A stretch of DNA of 64,000 bases, taken from contig NZ_JACETV010000002.1 of NCBI RefSeq assembly GCF_013912375.1, forward strand, positions 558,001-622,000, read 5' to 3'. This DNA is from Emticicia sp. BO119. GTDB lineage: Bacteria; Bacteroidota; Bacteroidia; Cytophagales; Spirosomataceae. Both the position numbers and the translations under genes were made by a program. This document shows, piece by piece, positions 62,398-64,000 of this stretch (within the stretch, counting starts at the first letter, position 1; each line of letters begins with the position of its first letter). The notes beneath the pieces are model-generated. The model searched no databases. It had not been told where the DNA came from and saw only the letters and a program-made list of their open reading frames with translations.

Positions 62398-64000
62398 ATG
62401 AAATCTCAACCTCCCCAATGGGCAGATAAGTTACTGGAATGGTTCTGCGCACCTCATCTGCTGGAAGAGGTACAGGGAGATTTGCATGAGCGATTTCTGA
62501 AGAATGCACGGGTATTCGGAGAAAAATCAGCCCGTCGAGATTATGTAATTAGCGTTTTGGGTTTTATCAAACCCTTTGCTTTACGACGAAAAACAGAACT
62601 AACACCCTCCATATATAACAAAATTATGATTAGCAATTATTTTAAAATCGCATTCCGAAATATCCTTAAATACAAGGGATATTCCTTCATTAACATTCTG
62701 GGGTTGGCTACTGGTATGGCTGTAGCAATGCTTATTGGCCTATGGATTTATGATGAACTGAGCTTCAACAAGAATCATCAGAACCATGACAAAATTGCCC
62801 AGATAAGAATCAGAGAGGTTGGTGAGCACGGTGTAGGTATCAGCAATTCTGTGCAATATCCTCTTTTGACAGACTTGCAAATCAACCATCATGATAATTT
62901 CAAACATATTGTGGCTACCTCATGGAATGTAGATAATGTCTTAAGCGCAGGAGAAAATAAAGTTGGTAGGAAAGGATTATTCATGAGTCCGGGAGCACCT
63001 GAAATGTTAACGTTGAAAATGCAATATGGCTCACGGAATGGCCTGAAGGACCCTAATTCAATTATGCTTTCAGCATCTACTTCACAAGCACTTTTTGGCG
63101 ATACGAATCCCGTCAATCAGATTGTAAAAATAAGTAATGAAACAAATGTAAAAGTAACAGGAGTATATGAAGATCTACCCTTGAATTCTCAATTTAATGA
63201 GCTCAAATTTATATGCCCTTTTGATTTATGGGTAGCTCAGAACAAATGGTTAAAAGAAAAAGCTATGAACGACTGGGATAACCATTTTCTTAAAATTTAC
63301 GCTCAGCTAAATGATAAAATAGACTTTGCCAGGGCAACTACCAATATTAAGGATGCTATTTTAAATAACCTGGGTGATGGCTATAAAGATCAGGCTAAAC
63401 TTAATCCGCAGGTATTTCTATTGCCGATGAATGACTGGCATCTGCATAATTATAATCGCAGTGGAGAATTGGATACCGAGGCCATGAGAATGGTGTGGCT
63501 CATTAGCATTATAGGGGCTTTTGTACTACTATTAGCTTGTATCAATTTTATGAACCTAAGCACAGCCCGTTCTGAAAAACGTGCCAAAGAAGTAGGCGTG
63601 CGCAAAGCAATAGGCTCTATGCGGGCACAACTTATCTGGCAATTTTTTAGTGAATCATTTTTAGTAGTTGCTTTTGCCTTCATATTATCACTTTTGTTTG
63701 TAGCACTTAGCCTTAGCTGGTTCAATCAATTGGCAGCAAAAGAAATGATAATTCCGTTTGCTAATCCTTACTTCTGGTTTATATGTCTTGGATTTATTGT
63801 AATGACTGGTCTTTTAGCAGGTAGTTATCCCGCCCTTTATCTCTCTTCATTTCAACCTGTAAAAGTATTGAAAGGCGCTTTCAGAGTAGGGCGTTTTGCA
63901 TCAGTTCCCCGTAAAGTTTTAGTAGTAGTGCAATTCACGGTTTCAGTTACCCTGATTATAGGCACTATCATTGTCTTCAAACAAATTCAGTTTGCCAAAA
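62398..64000 (+). CDS. FtsX/MacB-type ABC permease with prefix domain (5 of 5, cut by window edge)
   Basis: 534 codons without a stop to the window end, ATG at 62398. Prefix domain MKSQPPQWADKLLEWFCAPHL, first helix block ISNYFKIAFRNILKYKGYSFINILGLATGMAVAML, FtsX block RSEKRAKEVGVRKAIGSMRAQL near 395, and the second-half start VPRKVLVVVQFTVSVTLIIGTII near 500. It is of the same subgroup as permeases 1-3. About 330 residues lie beyond the edge. The cluster may continue to the right. Confidence 0.92.
   Translation, partial: MKSQPPQWADKLLEWFCAPHLLEEVQGDLHERFLKNARVFGEKSARRDYVISVLGFIKPFALRRKTELTPSIYNKIMISNYFKIAFRNILKYKGYSFINILGLATGMAVAMLIGLWIYDELSFNKNHQNHDKIAQIRIREVGEHGVGISNSVQYPLLTDLQINHHDNFKHIVATSWNVDNVLSAGENKVGRKGLFMSPGAPEMLTLKMQYGSRNGLKDPNSIMLSASTSQALFGDTNPVNQIVKISNETNVKVTGVYEDLPLNSQFNELKFICPFDLWVAQNKWLKEKAMNDWDNHFLKIYAQLNDKIDFARATTNIKDAILNNLGDGYKDQAKLNPQVFLLPMNDWHLHNYNRSGELDTEAMRMVWLISIIGAFVLLLACINFMNLSTARSEKRAKEVGVRKAIGSMRAQLIWQFFSESFLVVAFAFILSLLFVALSLSWFNQLAAKEMIIPFANPYFWFICLGFIVMTGLLAGSYPALYLSSFQPVKVLKGAFRVGRFASVPRKVLVVVQFTVSVTLIIGTIIVFKQIQFAK

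Overview
The window reads as a low-GC chromosome segment of a Bacteroidota bacterium, most likely of the Cytophagales (Emticicia/Runella/Spirosoma-like). Signs of this are Bacteroidota-type promoters (TTTG ... TAnnTTTG), a SusC-type carboxypeptidase-regulatory-domain TonB receptor, secreted proteins with GEVED and C-terminal sorting-like domains, LytTR response regulators paired with TPR histidine kinases, and PadR-controlled arrays of FtsX-type permeases carrying a permease prefix domain. I see no rRNA, tRNA, CRISPR array, prophage or complete insertion sequence. The genus is inference, not proven.

Layout. 1-300: the first 18 codons of ilvD (minus strand), preceded by a complete amino-acid attenuator: promoter, 17-residue leader peptide rich in Val/Ile/Leu, antiterminator and terminator. 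374-5599: two metallo-beta-lactamase-fold hydrolases separated by a long palindromic repeat, then a GH3/serine-hydrolase fusion. 5.9-9.4 kb: Lon protease and an AlkA-type glycosylase. 9.7-16.7 kb: two secreted zinc proteases flanking a divergent pair made of a membrane-bound HTH regulator and a secreted lectin-like protein. 16.8-21.5 kb: LolA-like protein, TonB-dependent receptor and a fibre-like exported protein. 22-26 kb: Csp-type copper storage protein, a stand-alone LytTR protein and two leucine-rich-repeat lipoproteins. 26-31 kb: serine hydrolase, a second copy of the HTH-regulator/lectin-like divergent pair, DUF1330-like protein and FMN reductase. 31-35 kb: glucoamylase-like hydrolase and a LytTR two-component system, followed by a broken gene that encodes only a signal peptide and a sorting domain. 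35.6-42.3 kb: UbiA-type prenyltransferase, a stand-alone fusA, RibD_C-type reductase, a carboxypeptidase-regulatory-domain protein and a monoamine oxidase. 42.8-45.3 kb: a paralogous second LytTR two-component system. 45.5-47.2 kb: STAS-like, small hypothetical and NYN-LOTUS proteins. 47.3-50.8 kb: a reactive-sulfur module (Cys-containing Crp/Fnr regulator, persulfide dioxygenase-rhodanese fusion, rhodanese and three small membrane proteins) with a Crp/Fnr-like site placed for class II activation. 51-64 kb: padR followed by five tandem FtsX-type permeases, the last cut by the window edge, with no ATPase gene.

The observations most worth a second look are the ilv-type attenuator (1-300), the twice-occurring divergent regulator/lectin-like module (12.0-14.5 and 27.9-30.0 kb), the palindromic repeat that supplies start codons to two permease genes, the mosaic history of the permease array, the paired direct repeats upstream of padR, and the sorting-domain pseudogene at 35.24 kb.
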